A stretch of 64,000 nt of DNA from Alligator mississippiensis (GCF_030867095.1 NC_081831.1:67904716-67968715), one strand, 5' to 3'. Shown: positions 11,694 through 23,978, counted from the stretch's first letter. Numbers and translations are program-made. The notes: generated by a model from the letters alone, not told the origin.

Positions 11694-12489
11694 TGAGGCA
11701 ACCGGAGGCTGGGTTCTCCACAGAGACACTGTGGCTGCCAGAGTCTATGCAGCTGGCCAAGCTGTGTGTTTCAGCACCAGGGCTCCAGTGCCCGTGAGTA
11801 AGGGGTCGGGGGGGCTGAAGGAAGGGGGAAGGGACTGTGGGGGGGACCCCCGACGGCCCGCCCACTCCCCCAGCCCCCCTCCTCCTGCAAGCCCCCCTGA
11901 GCCCTCCTCCACCTGCCGGGGCCGGCCCCCCGAGCCCTGCCGGTACTGTCCCCTCCCCCCACCAGCCCCACCGAGGCCCCGACCCCTGCCCTGTCCAACC
12001 CCATCCCTGCCCCCCATACTTTAAAAAAACCCCCAAAAACCCCAGCACTTACCTGCAGTTGAAGCTGCCGTCCGGCTGCCTGGGGCCCCACCCACACAGT
12101 GCGGGGCAGGCTGACAGCCCCAGTGGCCCCAGCCCGGGCCCTCCTGCCCCTCCACTGTCCTGTGCTGCCCGGGGGGCTCTGCCAGGAGGCCCCGGAGCCC
12201 CCCAAACCCCTGCTTCTCAGATAAGCAGAGGCTTTTTTTCCCCGTTTTTTTTCTGTTCTTTTTCTGGTTGTTGTTTTTTTAAGTGATGGTGCCTGGGGTT
12301 GTGGGGGTAGCCTTGGGGGCCTGAGGGTGCAAGCTGGGGGGTGAGGCTGGGTGGGAAAGTCATTGGGGGGTCTGGGGGAGTGGGGTGTTGGGGTTGGGCA
12401 GGGCAGCCATTGGGGGGTTGCAGCAGCTGGTGGGGGATGGGGCCAGGTGGGGCAGCAATCGGGGGGCTGGGGTGGAGTATGTGGGCCTT

Positions 12490-12800
12490 GCACGGGGGGT
12501 GATAGCCCCTTTGGGGTCATTTGGCCCCTGTTGGGGGGTCGTACCCCTTGTATGGGAGATGAACCCCCCTGTTGGGGGCCTGTACCCCTTTTGATAGTGC
12601 TGAACCTCTTTTGGGGGTCTGAACCCCTTTTGGGGGATGAACACTTTGTGTGGGGGATGAACCCCCTGTTGGGGGGTGTAGCCCTTGTGTGGGGGCTGTT
12701 GGGGGGGCTGAACCCCTTGTGTAGGGGCTGAACCCCATGTTGGGGGGCCATAGCCCTTGTGTGAGGAACCAACCCCTTGTGTGGGGGCCATCGCCCTGTT
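12490..12800. repeat. G-rich minisatellite (about 25-bp unit)
   Basis: About a dozen degenerate units of the form GTGTGGGGGATGAACCCCTT repeat here. Each unit pairs a G-run with a C-run, so units can fold on themselves, and the G-runs could form G-quadruplexes. Because the array has no stops in several frames it makes long proline- or glycine-rich open frames on both strands, which are not genes. Confidence 0.85.
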
Positions 12801-13134
12801 GGAGGGCAGCAAAATATGTATTCATGAATTCATGAAACCAGTATTTAGAGTTCACTTTATTCTTATGATAAGAAATTTGCTTTAACACTGTAAATATATC
12901 AATAAAACATTGTCCAACTGATCGCTGTCTCTGTCTCACTCTCTCACTCTTTATAGTGATCTTTTGCTTTACTTGTGGAGGAACATGGATTTGGGGTAAT
13001 TTAGGGAGTGATTTTGGGATTTTTTTTATCAGGGATTTTTCAGTTTTCCAACAGGGAACACCAGAATGCCTGCTAGGCAGGCCAGTGGCAGGACCCTGCC
13101 TGCTCAGAGCTGGCACCTTGGGCCCATCTGGCTG

Positions 13135-13330
13135 TGGCTGACCTGCTGGCCGAATGGGACCAGGACATGCTTTGACAGTTCAAAGCAGGCCACCACACCT
13201 GGAACATCTTCCAGGTGATAGCTGCCCAGATGGCCAGGCAGGGGGCACAAATGGCAGTAGTGCCACACAAATGCCAACCCTGCAACTGCAGTGCACTGGC
13301 AGCTGGCCCAGAGGGGCAGATGCCTCTACT
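13135..13330 (+). pseudogene. Possible Myb/SANT-like (trihelix) domain relic
   Basis: One frame gives EWDQDML, a stop, then QFKAGHHTWNIFQVIAAQMARQG. The 'IAAQMARQG' part resembles the second helix of Myb/SANT-like domains carried by Harbinger DNA transposons and by domesticated vertebrate proteins (typically 'Ia.kMaerGh.Rt..QCr.K'). The QCR motif expected next is replaced. The match is short and I hold it lightly; GC-rich DNA could give it by chance. Confidence 0.25.
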
Positions 13331-13928
13331 GGCTCTGCAGTCCCCATCCGGGTCTGGCAGGTGCACAGCAGGTTGCAGCCAGATTGCTGCAGTGGGTAGA
13401 GGGTGCAGGGAACTGTCAGGGCTGCTTCAGCAGTCCAGCTGGCACAAGGGGTAGTGTCCACAGGTACTAATTGGCTGGGCCCCAGATGCTCCTGAGAGCT
13501 AGTAGCCCTAAGCTACTTGCCAGGGTGGCTTTTTATACTGCTGGGGCCAGGACAGGGCAGCTTTTTATGCTGCTGGGGACAGCACAGGTGCTGGCCCCAG
13601 TCTCTTAGCTCCCCCTAGCTGAAGATCCAGGAGGAGCCAGGCAGAGTTATTTTGCCCCTAGTGGCACAATTTGCTCCACGACAAAGTGCATGTCCGAGCA
13701 CGTGTGCTGAGGCAAAAAGCCCCAGCTCAAATTTGCACCACTTCTATTTGAGCTGCTGCAAGTGCATGTGCTTGCATGTGTGGATGTGCCCAAGGAGGTG
13801 AAATGAGCAGTGAAGCACCTTTCCAAATGCATACACCCATCCTAAGTTTATCATGTGCTCCCTGATGTTAATGGTCATTGCGTCTTGTATCAAGCACTTA
13901 CAACAGTTTTAGCCTATGCTACTAATTG

Positions 13929-14345
13929 CAGGGCTGGATTATGAGATGCTGGGGCCCTAAGCAATGTCAAGCTTAAGAGGCCACATAGCATTACCAAAAA
14001 AAGTGTATTATTTCCTTGCCACTTCAGGACAGGCTGCCATTCCCCACCCCGCCAGCTCAGGAGTGGCAGAGGAAGCTTGCATGTGGCTGCTACCACCTTG
14101 ATTAAGCTCTGTGTGCAGCTGGTGCTCCGGGACTGGCTGCCGCTATCCCCGCACGCCTCCCCAGCTCTGTGATTGACTCCAGTGCCGGTTTAAAAAAACT
14201 GGCATTTTCAAATTTCCAGCACGTGGTCAGTCCTGAGCACACCGGATTTGTGACGTTTTACTGTATTTTTTTCGTATTTAGAGGCCCCTCATAATGTGAG
14301 GCCCTAAGCTGTAGCTTACTTAGCTTGTGCCTAAATCCGGCACCG
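13929..14345. mobile_element. Non-autonomous hAT element
   Basis: The left end is CAGGGCTGGATTATGAG and the right end is CCTAAATCCGGCACCG; reverse-complemented, the latter is CGGTGCCGGATTTAGG, matching the left end imperfectly. The flanks ACTAATTG (13921-13928) and ACTAGCTG (14346-14353) agree at 6 of 8 bases, consistent with an aged 8-bp hAT duplication. A 'GGCCCTAAGC' block occurs near both ends. No coding capacity at 417 bp. Confidence 0.8.
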
Positions 14346-14353
14346 ACTAGCTG

Positions 14354-17300
14354 CCTTTCCAAGAATTTTCACCAAGAGCAGTTGTAGTGAATGCATCTTC
14401 CTTTGAGGGAAGCCTTCTATCTGTAGAGTGTAGGCAGGAACAGGTAAGTCTTCCTGAGACAACTCTGTTTGAAAGGTAGCTAGTTCACCCTTTCTCTTTC
14501 TCTAAGACAGAGTACTTTTAATCCTTTGCATCTATGTAGGGTCTTCCACCTGAGTCTTTCAAGCCACTTTGCATACAGGCCTGGCTTCCAGTTCACTCTT
14601 CTAGCCACCTTTGTAATTACCTCCATATCTTGACAATGGGCAATTTACCAAATCCCAAAAGAGTCATTTTCGGATACCTGCCTGCTAACTCTGAAGGAAA
14701 ACTACCCGATAAGTTTGTGGACTATCATGAACGTTTCCTAACCGAGGCATCCAATTTATTTTGACATCTTTGCAACAGGGATTATAAAAATACAAATTGC
14801 TTACTTACCCTCAAAAAAGGAACTGAAGTCAAATGGATGAGAACAATTTTACAAGGCTAATATTTTGCCAAACTCTACCACCAGCCACTAGTCCAGTTAA
14901 AGGCAGTTTGGGTTATCTTACCTATGCATCTTCATTCTTCCTAAATGTTTAATGCCATTACTTTGCATTGTCATGGATTTTTATAGATAAAAACCATGGG
15001 TTCAGATATTTAAGCTTCTAAATATGCAGTGCCCATGATTAAAAACTTCAGTTGCAGAACCTGCATGAGCTGATTTACCAATCAGGTGTCTCCCTGGATG
15101 ATTCCAGGCAAAGTCACTGTTACTCCTTGTACATGTCCATACCCATCTACCTTTCTGAGGGTTTTTCCGCTTAAGTGAGAAATACTTCACTCTTAACTCC
15201 TACTTAGAGAAATTCTGTAGGAAACTGGTGTTACACACTGGTGTTACTACCTGCAATATGGCCTTTTGCCTTGTCCGTCAATTACATTATTTTAAGATGA
15301 AAGCTATGAACTGCCTGATACAGAATAAAAAAAAAGGTCTTGCAACAGGTGACAGTACAGTACAGTAGAGATGCTATTTCATTTCAGCCCTGTCTGTTGG
15401 TGTGACCGTGTAGGGAAGAGGCTGGGTCTGACAAAATCTGTCTCAGGTCCTGTTTGGATAATAATGCCATTGGACAACTGCCCCCCCTTCTTTTGTTTGA
15501 AACAAATGGCTTCTATCTAGCTGACACAGAAAAGGTAAAGCATCCTGTGACATTGCCTTACCTGCAAGGGTTTATTTTCTTGAGGAAGACTGGAAGGAGG
15601 AACAACTGGGAAAATGTTCACTGCACTCTTGGGAAGTGTTTTGGGTAAGACTGCACAGTGCAGGTACAAAATGTTGCATGAATAAGCACAGGGTAACAGG
15701 GAAGAACAGGGAAGAAACCTGACGACACATTAAGACAAGTGGTGCTACTTGGTTACCCACAGTCACGTGTAGTTAGTAGGAACAGAAAGTCCCAGCCCTG
15801 TTAAGAACCATTTTTCTTTTCTCTCTCCTCTGGATACCTGTTCAAACTGTTTCCCTGACTCTCTTCCATATTTTTTTCTACAGGATTATGGTGAGGCAAG
15901 ATGATGGTAAATATACCAGCTATTCTTCTGAGGAAATTTCTTCAGCTATTGGATATACCTGCTCTGACCTGTGGGAAATGAATCCAGGCACATAATCTCT
16001 GTACACATATATAGGAACAGGTGGCAGAGCCTGTCAGGCTTCCTCACACTCAACAGCAGTTTGTGCAGGTCTTCTCACATTACAGCTGGAGAGCAGTCTT
16101 CTCATCGCCACGATGACCTTTTAGGCTTTGGGTGTTGAATGAAGTGAATAATCCTCTGGGGTATTTTGGCCATACCTGCAAGAAAAAAGAAGACTGATGC
16201 TTCGAGCTCTGAATGTCGGAATAAAGCCAGGAATTCAGGGGTTCTAATCTAGGCTGTGGAGTTTACTTCCTTTGACTTCTGGTCAAGTTGCTGCTTGGCC
16301 TTCTCAATTCAGATAAAAATTATTATAGACAATAATCTATACATTTTAAACATTTTAAAAAAGGTCTCTGACTTTGTTAAATTACCTGAATTTTGGGGAG
16401 TCAGTGGGCAGCATGTGAAACTCATGCAATACAATAAACTCCAGTGTACATTGAGTCAGAGTTTATTGCTCTGGGGCACTGCATTTACATGTGCATGCAC
16501 CAGGGACTGCAGCATGTTGAGCCAGGTTAGAGTAGCCCCAGCTGGCAGGGAGCATCTGACCTGGCTCAATATGCTGTGGAGGGGCTGGCTGGGACATGAT
16601 GGTGCTACAGTGTGGGGCTAGCTGGCAGGCAGACCCTGCATTAAAGCACCCTTGTGCCCCAGCCAGCCCCCATCACCATCTACATGTGCATTTCTGTGCA
16701 CTAAAAAATGTCGCTGCAGGATTGTACTTATATATACAAGTACTAATCTACAGCGGAGTTAATTAGTTTACTGCAGCTTAATAGGGCTGCACATGTAGAC
16801 ACTGTGTAGACTAATTAAGCAGCTCTGCAGTAGATGCACCCAGTTTAAGATACTTTGGTTCGATTCCCTGTTCCAGAGCTATAAAGAACCCATGCCTTCA
16901 GCTGACACCAGGTTTCAGGTACTCATATCTGAAAACTGGGCCAATTGTGTCCCAAGTATGGGCATCCAAAACTTGACAGGAAAACTGGCAGCTATTTTTT
17001 AAAATGCTGAACCCCGATTACTGCTCTCCTTGTGTAGGTTCCTCATCTGTACAGTTGGGATAGGAATCCTATCCTATCCTCATAGGAATACCGTGAACAC
17101 TGGCTATTGAATGATTGTACAGTACAGTGTTCAGAGTGAATTTTGCTATTTCCTGAGAATGTCAAACACTTTAATTTTACCCCCAAAACTTATATTATTA
17201 TAGTTATGCATAGCAAATATATAAATCTAAGTTTGTTGGGGCATAAGGAAAGTGTCTGCCACTATTTATATATAGTGACTCTATTTAACTAATTGACCTG

Positions 17301-18330
17301 GCTCACAAATTTTAGTATGTGACTCAAGTATTGCCTGCCATTCAAGAGCCCTACTTAACAGCTGTAGATTTTATGAGATTATCTGGCTTAATTGGTATTA
17401 CTGTAGATCTCCTATGGTACAGAATATGGCTTGCTTGTATTAAACTTTTTAATCCGGTATTAATAGGAATTGCCATTAAGTTACATTTGGAACAATAATT
17501 AGCTACAATCCAGGCTGCCATAAACTGAAAAATTGCTGGCCACACACAGCCACTTAGTGATTCTCCCCCCCTTAGGGTTGCTGTCTCTTCACGGGTGACT
17601 TCTCATGTTGTTATTGTTCACAGCAATTCTGCCCACAACTGAATTATCTCTTTACTCGAGGGCTGCTGCCACTTGCCAGTTATGTCCTCCCCAACCAGGA
17701 TTCTCAATACAAGGGTCACATCTCGTCCCATGCCTAGGGTTTAGCTTCTTACTTACAATTTCTGCCCAAAACCACCACTTTCAGTTTCCTTCTGCCTTGC
17801 AAAAGAAGCTCCAGCAAGTCATCCTTGTCTGCTGAGCATGCTGGTTTGGTGTTTGTGGACCAGCGTCTCCACACCGGCACTGGTAAGTACTGTCCCCCAT
17901 TCTAGGCCCTGCCCAGGGGTCCGCCCTCCTACTCCCTGCAGTCGGGAGTCTTCCTAACCACTTTGCAGTCCTGGCATCCATTTTAAATTTTGCATGCCCC
18001 TGACATCATTCTCCTGCATCCAGTTAAATGTGGCCGCACTTGTGTTTATTTTAGCTTTGCCACTTATTTTTCATTGTCGGCTCGTCTGCCAGGTAAGCTT
18101 AGCAGGGGTGGATTCTGCCTCCCTGCTATGGGGCTGCATACATAAAATCTTTCAGAAGGTATAATTTTAACAAATTATAGGTAAAAAAAAATCATATACT
18201 AAAATCAAATATCTACTATAACATATTTTCATTTTATTTAAAAAAATATTTTTTTTCCTGATTTATGCTTTTCTGAGTAATGTATATAGAGGTGATTGCA
18301 TAATAGCTCAAAATGAAGTCTTACTCTTGA
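14354..18330. other. Mostly unassigned non-coding DNA
   Basis: No gene seen. A segment at about 16640-16860 has the style of the MITE split by the 6149 LTR element (TCTACATGTGCATTT, GCACATGTAGACACTG), so it is likely a relative, but its ends are not clear. Near 17055-17080 there is a short TCCTATCCTATCCT run. The rest is AT-rich unique-looking sequence. Confidence 0.45.
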
Positions 18331-18960
18331 ATATTGTGTGTGGGGGTTGGGGTGCATGGTGCGGTGGGCATGTGTGTGGGGAGGATGTGGGAGTCGTGGG
18401 GGGGTGGAGTGTGTGTGCAGGGGTGTGCACATGTGGAGATGGGTGGGGGAGGGGCTGCCTGCACTCTAGGTCTCAGGAGCCAGGTTGGTGAGGGAAGGGA
18501 AGGGGGGGCATGGGACCACCCACAGGTGGTGGATCATCATGCTGGGCAAGTGGAGTGGGTGGAAGGCAGCCAGGAGTGGGTGCTGGAGCTCTGCACACTG
18601 GGGCAGGAGCTGTCTGGCTGCAGCTTCCCCACAACCTGGCAGGCCATGTGATGCCCTGCACACATCCCTATGGCCACCCACTTCCCCATGCCTGCTGCCC
18701 AGAGCAGTGCATTAGGGGCAGGAGGAGGAGCTGCTGGAGATGTGGGGAGCCAAGCACTACCTGAATGTCTGCAACCGCACTGGGAACACCCCTGCCAGGA
18801 AGTTGTATGTACTGGCTGGTGCTGGGACTGGTGCCAGGCATGGGCAGGAGCAGGAAGGACTTGGCCCCATGTGGAGTGCCACAGAGGCAGCTGCCAGTTG
18901 GGTACAGTCAACTGGTGGGCTGGATCCGGCCTGTGGGCTATATTTTATCCCCGCACACCT
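18331..18960. repeat. G-rich repeat-like block with hAT-like tail
   Basis: It begins with a purine/GT-rich low-complexity run (GTGTGTGGGGGTTGGGG), continues as GC-rich text, and ends with GGCTGGATCCGGCCTGTGGGCTATATTTT. That closing phrase resembles the ends of Charlie-type hAT elements ('GGATCCGGCCCGTGGGCC'). The other end and a target duplication were not found. Several overlapping open frames of 60-125 codons are composition artefacts. Confidence 0.4.
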
Positions 18961-18997
18961 GCACCCCCACCCCGCTTTAGGGTCTTTGCATAACCAA

Positions 18998-19702
18998 TAG
19001 GGCTGTGCGAAGCTTCAGTCCCTGATTCGATTTGGCAAAGATTCGACCCGATTTGGTGGCCGAATCTCTGAATCCAAATCGAATCAGGAGACCCTTTAAT
19101 CTCACCAAATTGGAACCCTCTGAATCGATTCAGAGAGATTTGGCGATTTGGATATAGACACATCTTTAAATGTTTTTTCTACATACCTCAAGGTACCGGG
19201 TGACTCGTGAATGCTGTGATGGTTAGGCAGATGGAGCGTCCTACAGGAGCGTGGGGGGCTCCCCAGTGAGCTCAGCAGCAGACTCAAAAGTGGACCAGAA
19301 GCACTTCCAGTCCACTTCCGGGTCTGCCGGGGACCACCCTGGGGGGCACCCCTGCACATCCCAGATCTGCGACTAGTGCCTCCTGGGTCTAGGGGGGGCA
19401 CCCGGGTGCCTCCCATGGCTGATCACCGAGCTGGAGGAGCATGGGGGGCCCCCGCACATGCTTGGTAGTGGACCTGGAAATGGACCAGAAGTACTTCCAG
19501 TCCACTTCCGGGTTCACCGCTGAGCATGCCTGGTATCTCAAAGTATGTAAAAAAAACATTTAAAGCTGAGTTTATGGCTGTATCCTCAGATCTGGATTCG
19601 GCTGAATCAAATTGGGGACAGTGATCCAAATCAATTAATCAAATCACTGTCCCCAATTCGGGCCAAATCTGAGTCGAATACGGACCATTTTGCACACCCC
19701 TA
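18998..19702. mobile_element. Foldback hAT-type element with perfect 8-bp duplication
   Basis: The ends are TAGGGCTGTGCGAA and TTTTGCACACCCCTA (inverted, three mismatches in the first 14 bases). Identical ATAACCAA flanks lie at 18990-18997 and 19703-19710, the 8-bp duplication typical of hAT. The arms continue to pair inward: TTTAAATGTTTTTTCTACATACCTCAAGGTACC near 19166-19198 mirrors GGTATCTCAAAGTATGTAAAAAAAACATTTAAA near 19531-19564. CACTTCCAGTCCACTTCCGGGT appears twice in the same orientation in the middle. It is therefore a 705-bp hairpin-like element without coding capacity. Confidence 0.9.
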
Positions 19703-19710
19703 ATAACCAA

Positions 19711-20720
19711 GTTGTATATGTGGGTATAGGTTTTTTCCCCCCATAATGCAATCATCAAGCTATCCCATCCTGACTGTTCCTCCAGCTTCACAGTTATGCC
19801 CATCTGTCACATGCAGAAGTTCTTTTTCTGCTTTAGTACTTATTGTTAGTGGCAGTCATTCCATAGGCACTACTGACACTAGAGTTATCCTATGTCTATG
19901 AACATATGGGGAAATCTTTCCTCAACTGTACCCTGTGCTGTGTCTCTCTATAGTTTTCACTGCCATGACAACAATTTGTTTGTTTTTAATCGAGTTAGTA
20001 ATTTAAAAAAAATCTCTTTAATGATGTGCTTCTTGCATAGAAATCTAGTTCCTGACCTTTTTCCCCATGCCCTGTATGGAATACATGCCCTCCATATTTT
20101 ACTAAGCAGTGCTATTTTAATGAAGTGGGTCAAACTTTTTGTGTATACTGTTTCAGGGATGCAGTTTACTTGTGCCATGGTATCAATATTGATTTTAAAG
20201 GTATTCCCTTCTGGACTTAAGTTAGCTACATATGTGCCATTACTGTCTTCTGTATTCTAAACTGTAGCCAAAAAAAGAGCATGTCATCACTGCCGCACTG
20301 AACTCCTTCAGAATGTTCTCCAGTTGCATTTACTGTATGTCCTGTTTCTGTTTGTCTGAATGACACACTAGTTTAAAATGGTTTACTTTGTGGCATTTCC
20401 TGTATATTTTCATCAATGCTTGACAGTGAAATTGTGGAAATTTTGCAGAATCCACATTTTTCGGTGATCACTGGTTCTCTATTAAATTGAATCCACTTCA
20501 AAGTAAATACCATTACTTGTAATTATACCAGGTTCTGTCTAAAGAGCTTCTTCAGTATCTGTATTACATCTTGCCAACAGATTCCATGATAATAACTATT
20601 CATCCGCAGAGAAAGAAGCTGTATGAATTGCAGACCTGTTTTCTTACTGAACGAACAAGCTATGACAGTTCAGTTAGATGATGATGCTGGACAGGTTTCA
20701 GTTGAAGCCCATGTTGCATG
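19711..20720. other. Unassigned non-coding DNA
   Basis: AT-rich, no CpG islands, no element ends recognised. The longest open frame (122 codons at 19892) is Leu/Phe/Ser-rich and has no homology I can see, so I treat it as chance. Confidence 0.5.
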
Positions 20721-20721
20721 G

Positions 20722-21900
20722 TGTGGCAGAGAATAGGTTGTGCCTGCCACTTTACGGGCTTGAGCAGACTGCAGATCAGCCTGCAGGTGGGAGCAGATCC
20801 AGTCAGGGGGGTCACATGGCACCCAGGAGGCTGCCTGATTGGTGTAGGGCTAGGCAGTCAGGGTATAAGACAGGCCCTGAGAGCAGAGCCAGGTAGTTGT
20901 GACTGGGGAGTTGAAGGGTGAACATCTCCCGACTGGAGCACTGCTGCTCCCAGAACACCTGGAGGCCAAGAGTAGGAGCTATGGGGATGGAGGAAGTTCC
21001 TGGTCCTGGGGCATGATCTGAAACTACACCCTGCTGGGGTTGGATGGTGTGGTGGGGATGCCTGTGGCAGGGTAGTCTCCAGGAAATGCCACACCAGTGC
21101 CTCCCTAGTGAGAGGTAAGTATGGGGCACCATGAAGCGTCAGCCCCACTGCCTTGTGGGTACCCTGTGGAGGGGAAAGGGCAGGGGAGCACACCCTGAGA
21201 GAAAAGCACAGGGCCAAGGGCCAAAGAGTGGGACCTGAGGCCCATGGGGTGTAAGGCCCAGAAGCCCCAGTGAGGGGGCAGAGTAGTGGCCCCAGTGAGG
21301 AGGTGGAATGACAACTGGAGGCCACGTAGAGTAGGATCCATGGCAGGGGGTGGTGGTGGTGGTGAAGGACTGCGCATAAGGTGGCCAGATTAGAGGCCCA
21401 GTAAGGGGCAGAGAGAGAGCGAGCCTAGTGAGGGCGGAACAGTGGGCCCAGGAAGGGTCCGGAGGAACTAGGTGGTCCACAAGCTCAGAAGGCGGAGCTG
21501 CATGAGAGATGGCTAGCTGCCAAGAACCTACCCAGAGGACCTTGACTGGTCCAATGCTGGGGCCAGGACCATGAGGATCAAAGGGCAAGAGCGCCCATCA
21601 TAAGGGATGGCCAGAGTCAACCACCTGGAGTCCTGACCGGCCTACGGCAAGGCCAGGGCCTGTGAAGCCAAAGGTCCCGGAGGGTGGTCACTGCCAAAAG
21701 GGAAAGGAGTTTAGCAGGGTTTGCAGCACAGGATAATGGCAGAGGTTGGGTTGCCTGAGTAGGAGGGATCCAGGGTAGGGTCCAAATGTCAGACTGGAAT
21801 ACAGTAAGGCCCAGTGTGGGGCCGGAGCCATATAGTGATGCCATCTGTGAGGCATGGGACATGGTGTAGGGTCAGTATGGAGCCGTGTATTATGCCCTTG
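20722..21900 (+). mobile_element. Probable LTR fossil (gypsy-type), ends uncertain
   Basis: The start TGTGGCAGAG and a promoter-like TATAAGAC near 20866 preceded by GC-rich text resemble the layout of the better-defined LTR at 34029. Further in, degenerate 'GGCCCAGTGAGGGGGCAGAG' phrases recur every few dozen bases, as do the GCCCAG-GGGG units of the 34029 array. I could not fix a terminal CA or a target duplication, so the family and the right edge are guesses. It looks old and broken. Confidence 0.35.
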
Positions 21901-22014
21901 GCATCAGAGCATTAAATGGGCAGCCTCCCTCCTAGGAACAACTTATCAGTTACATCAAAGGCATAGCAGATGAGTCAGGTGGGCAGGCCAGCTGCAGGAA
22001 AAATCCCAGGAACA

Positions 22015-22940
22015 ACATAAACCTCTCTACATGGCCTTCTTTGACCTCATGAAAGCCTGCAAGTGTCAACTGAGAAGCACTATGCAGAATCCTTCTGAAG
22101 TATGGACCGCTGAAATTCTTCATCATTCTTTGCCTTCTTCATGATGGTGTGAAAGGTGGTTCTCAACAACCAATCCATCACAGATCCCTTTGAGGTTAAG
22201 TTGGGAGTTAAACAAGGCTGTGTAATCCACTCCAACACTCTTCCTGATATTCCTTCCTATGGTGCTACATCTGACCACCAACAAGCTTCCAGTTGGAGTG
22301 GAGCTAAATTCCATGGATGGAAAATTGTTTAATCTCAGCCAACTCTGAGCCAAAACCAAGATCACGCCAACCTCAGTCATCGGGCTCCACTATGCTGATG
22401 CTGTACTGTGTGTTCACTCAGAAGCAGACCTTCAGGCAATCATTGATGTCTTTACCTAGCCATACAAGAAAATGGGACTGACACTTAGCATTCAGAAGGC
22501 TAAGATCCTCCACCAACAAGGTCCTAATGGACAGTCCCCAGCTCCAGTTACTCAGATTCATGGTGAGATTCTGGAGAATGTTGAGTATTTCCTGTACCTT
22601 TGGAAGCTCTCTCTCACAGAAGGTTGACATCGACAAAGAAATCCAACATCACCTCAAATGTACAAGTGCAGCCTTTGGATGCCTGAGGAAACAGATGTTC
22701 GAAGATCGCAACATCAGATCTGAAACCAAGTTAATGGTTTATCAAGCAGCCATGATCCCCACCTTACTTTACAGAAATGAGATGTGGGCAACATGCAGGA
22801 GACACCTGAAGTCACTGGAGAAGTACCATCAGCACTGCCTGCAGAAGTGCCTTTGAATGCAGTGGGTAGTGAGATTCACCAACATTAGCATTCTCTCGCA
22901 AGCAAACACCACAAGCAGCAAAACAATGATTATCCAACTT
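22015..22940 (+). mobile_element. LINE reverse-transcriptase and C-terminal relic
   Basis: In shifting frames, the plus strand gives reverse-transcriptase text: a GVKQGC motif near 22206, LHYADAVLCVHSEADLQAI near 22385-22440, SAAFGCLRKQMFEDRNIRSETKL near 22660-22730, and LLYRNEMWATCRRHLKSLEKYHQHCL near 22768-22850. The last two match the region downstream of the catalytic domain in a non-CR1 LINE group (usual text LLYGCETWTTYRRH). The catalytic YADD is YADA here, and many stops and frame changes are present. I cannot settle the clade (RTE-like or another). It is the only plus-strand LINE seen. Confidence 0.75.
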
Positions 22941-23700
22941 AAACCAAGTTAAAATTTGTGCCAGGAAATTGTCATTAAATAAATCGGGAGAGTTCAGGAC
23001 TGTAAAGCACCATTAAATCCAGTGATAATATTACATAACATAAAAGCATAATTGCGGAAGAAACACAAGTTGCGGGTGGTTATATTCATGTGACTGCTGT
23101 GCCATTTAAATACAAATTTAAACTCCACAAGAACAGAAAGTGTTAACAAGGTTGGAGCATAAATATTAAAACCATTTGAAAGTTTAGAAAACCCTATCTG
23201 TGCTTTGATAGGATTTGTTTGAAGTTCCAGCTTCAGCAACTGCTATAATATTGCTGAACTGGAGCTGATTAAAAACATCCTCCTATACTGATGCATTGAC
23301 ACTTCCTTTTCTAGAAGCTGGTTTACCAGGAGAGGAACTTTATACTCTGAGTGACTGCATGCACATGAGAAAAAAGAAAATCCTACAAGCCTAGAGGAAA
23401 TGCATACTGAGCGAACTGTGTGACTACCTGACAAATCAGACACACTACTGTTACCAATAAAAATACCATTCCCCTCAATCTGTTGATGGTACAAATAAGT
23501 ATATTCCAATTACAGTAAAGTATCAAAGGTCTACCTGAGCCTTGGTGACCTATTGGACTCATTTGGTTAGATACAGCAGTTTCTATAACGTGGCACATAA
23601 GGGAGTGATGTTGGCTAGCATAAGATCTGGGTGGTCATTTGGGTAGGAAATTATAAGGAGATACAGATTTCCACCTGTGTGGCCTGGGCATGATTGTGAA
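22941..23700. other. Unassigned non-coding DNA
   Basis: AT-rich sequence without recognised elements or coding signals. Confidence 0.5.
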
Positions 23701-23978
23701 GCAGTGATTCTCAACCTTTTTAGACTCAAAGCACCCCTTGTTAGAATTGAGACATGTCTCCATAACTTTTCTGACCTGAGCACCACCTTATTTCAAAGTC
23801 TAACTTATTTATTACAGTGTTTACCTCATTGCAGAGGGGCCAGGCAGTAGGGGTGAGAGAAGACCAGGCAGAGAGAGCCTGCTCTTATTGGCTTATCTCC
23901 TCACATTTCCTGCAGTACCCTTCAAAGGATCTTTTGGCACCCTAAGGTGCTCCAGCATCCTGCCTGAGAACCATTGTT
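23701..23978. mobile_element. Non-autonomous hAT element (CAGTGATTCTCAACC type)
   Basis: The left end CAGTGATTCTCAACC and the right end GCCTGAGAACCATTG (reverse complement CAATGGTTCTCAGGC) are the classic inverted ends of a widespread amniote hAT family. Inside are 'AAAGCACCCC' near the left and 'GGCACCCTAAGGTGCTCC' near the right. The flanks TTGTGAAG and TTCTAGAG agree at only 5 of 8 bases, so the duplication has aged or the edges are slightly off. Confidence 0.75.

Larger units (their letters stand above)
11503..13793. mobile_element. Candidate composite DNA element with GC-rich interior
   Basis: The left edge reads GGCGTGTCCACACGAGCGTG and the right edge, reverse-complemented, reads GGCACATCCACACATGCAAG, giving imperfect inverted ends. 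The first about 200 bases match, in opposite orientation, the end of the region near 39380-39593 (shared GGCAACAGGC, AGAAAATTAGACCCC, CCAGGGGT blocks), so this is a family end module. The interior holds C-rich text, a minisatellite (12490-12800) and a possible Myb/SANT-like relic. A target duplication was not found, and several elements may be nested, so the limits are tentative. Confidence 0.35.

Noticed and set aside
11771-12772. 333-codon minus-strand proline/histidine-rich open frame
   Set aside because: It spans C-rich DNA and the minisatellite. Low complexity in all frames explains it.
21105-21588. Overlapping minus-strand frames of 90-155 codons
   Set aside because: They lie in GC-rich repetitive LTR-like DNA and encode Pro/Ser/Leu-rich text with no domain.
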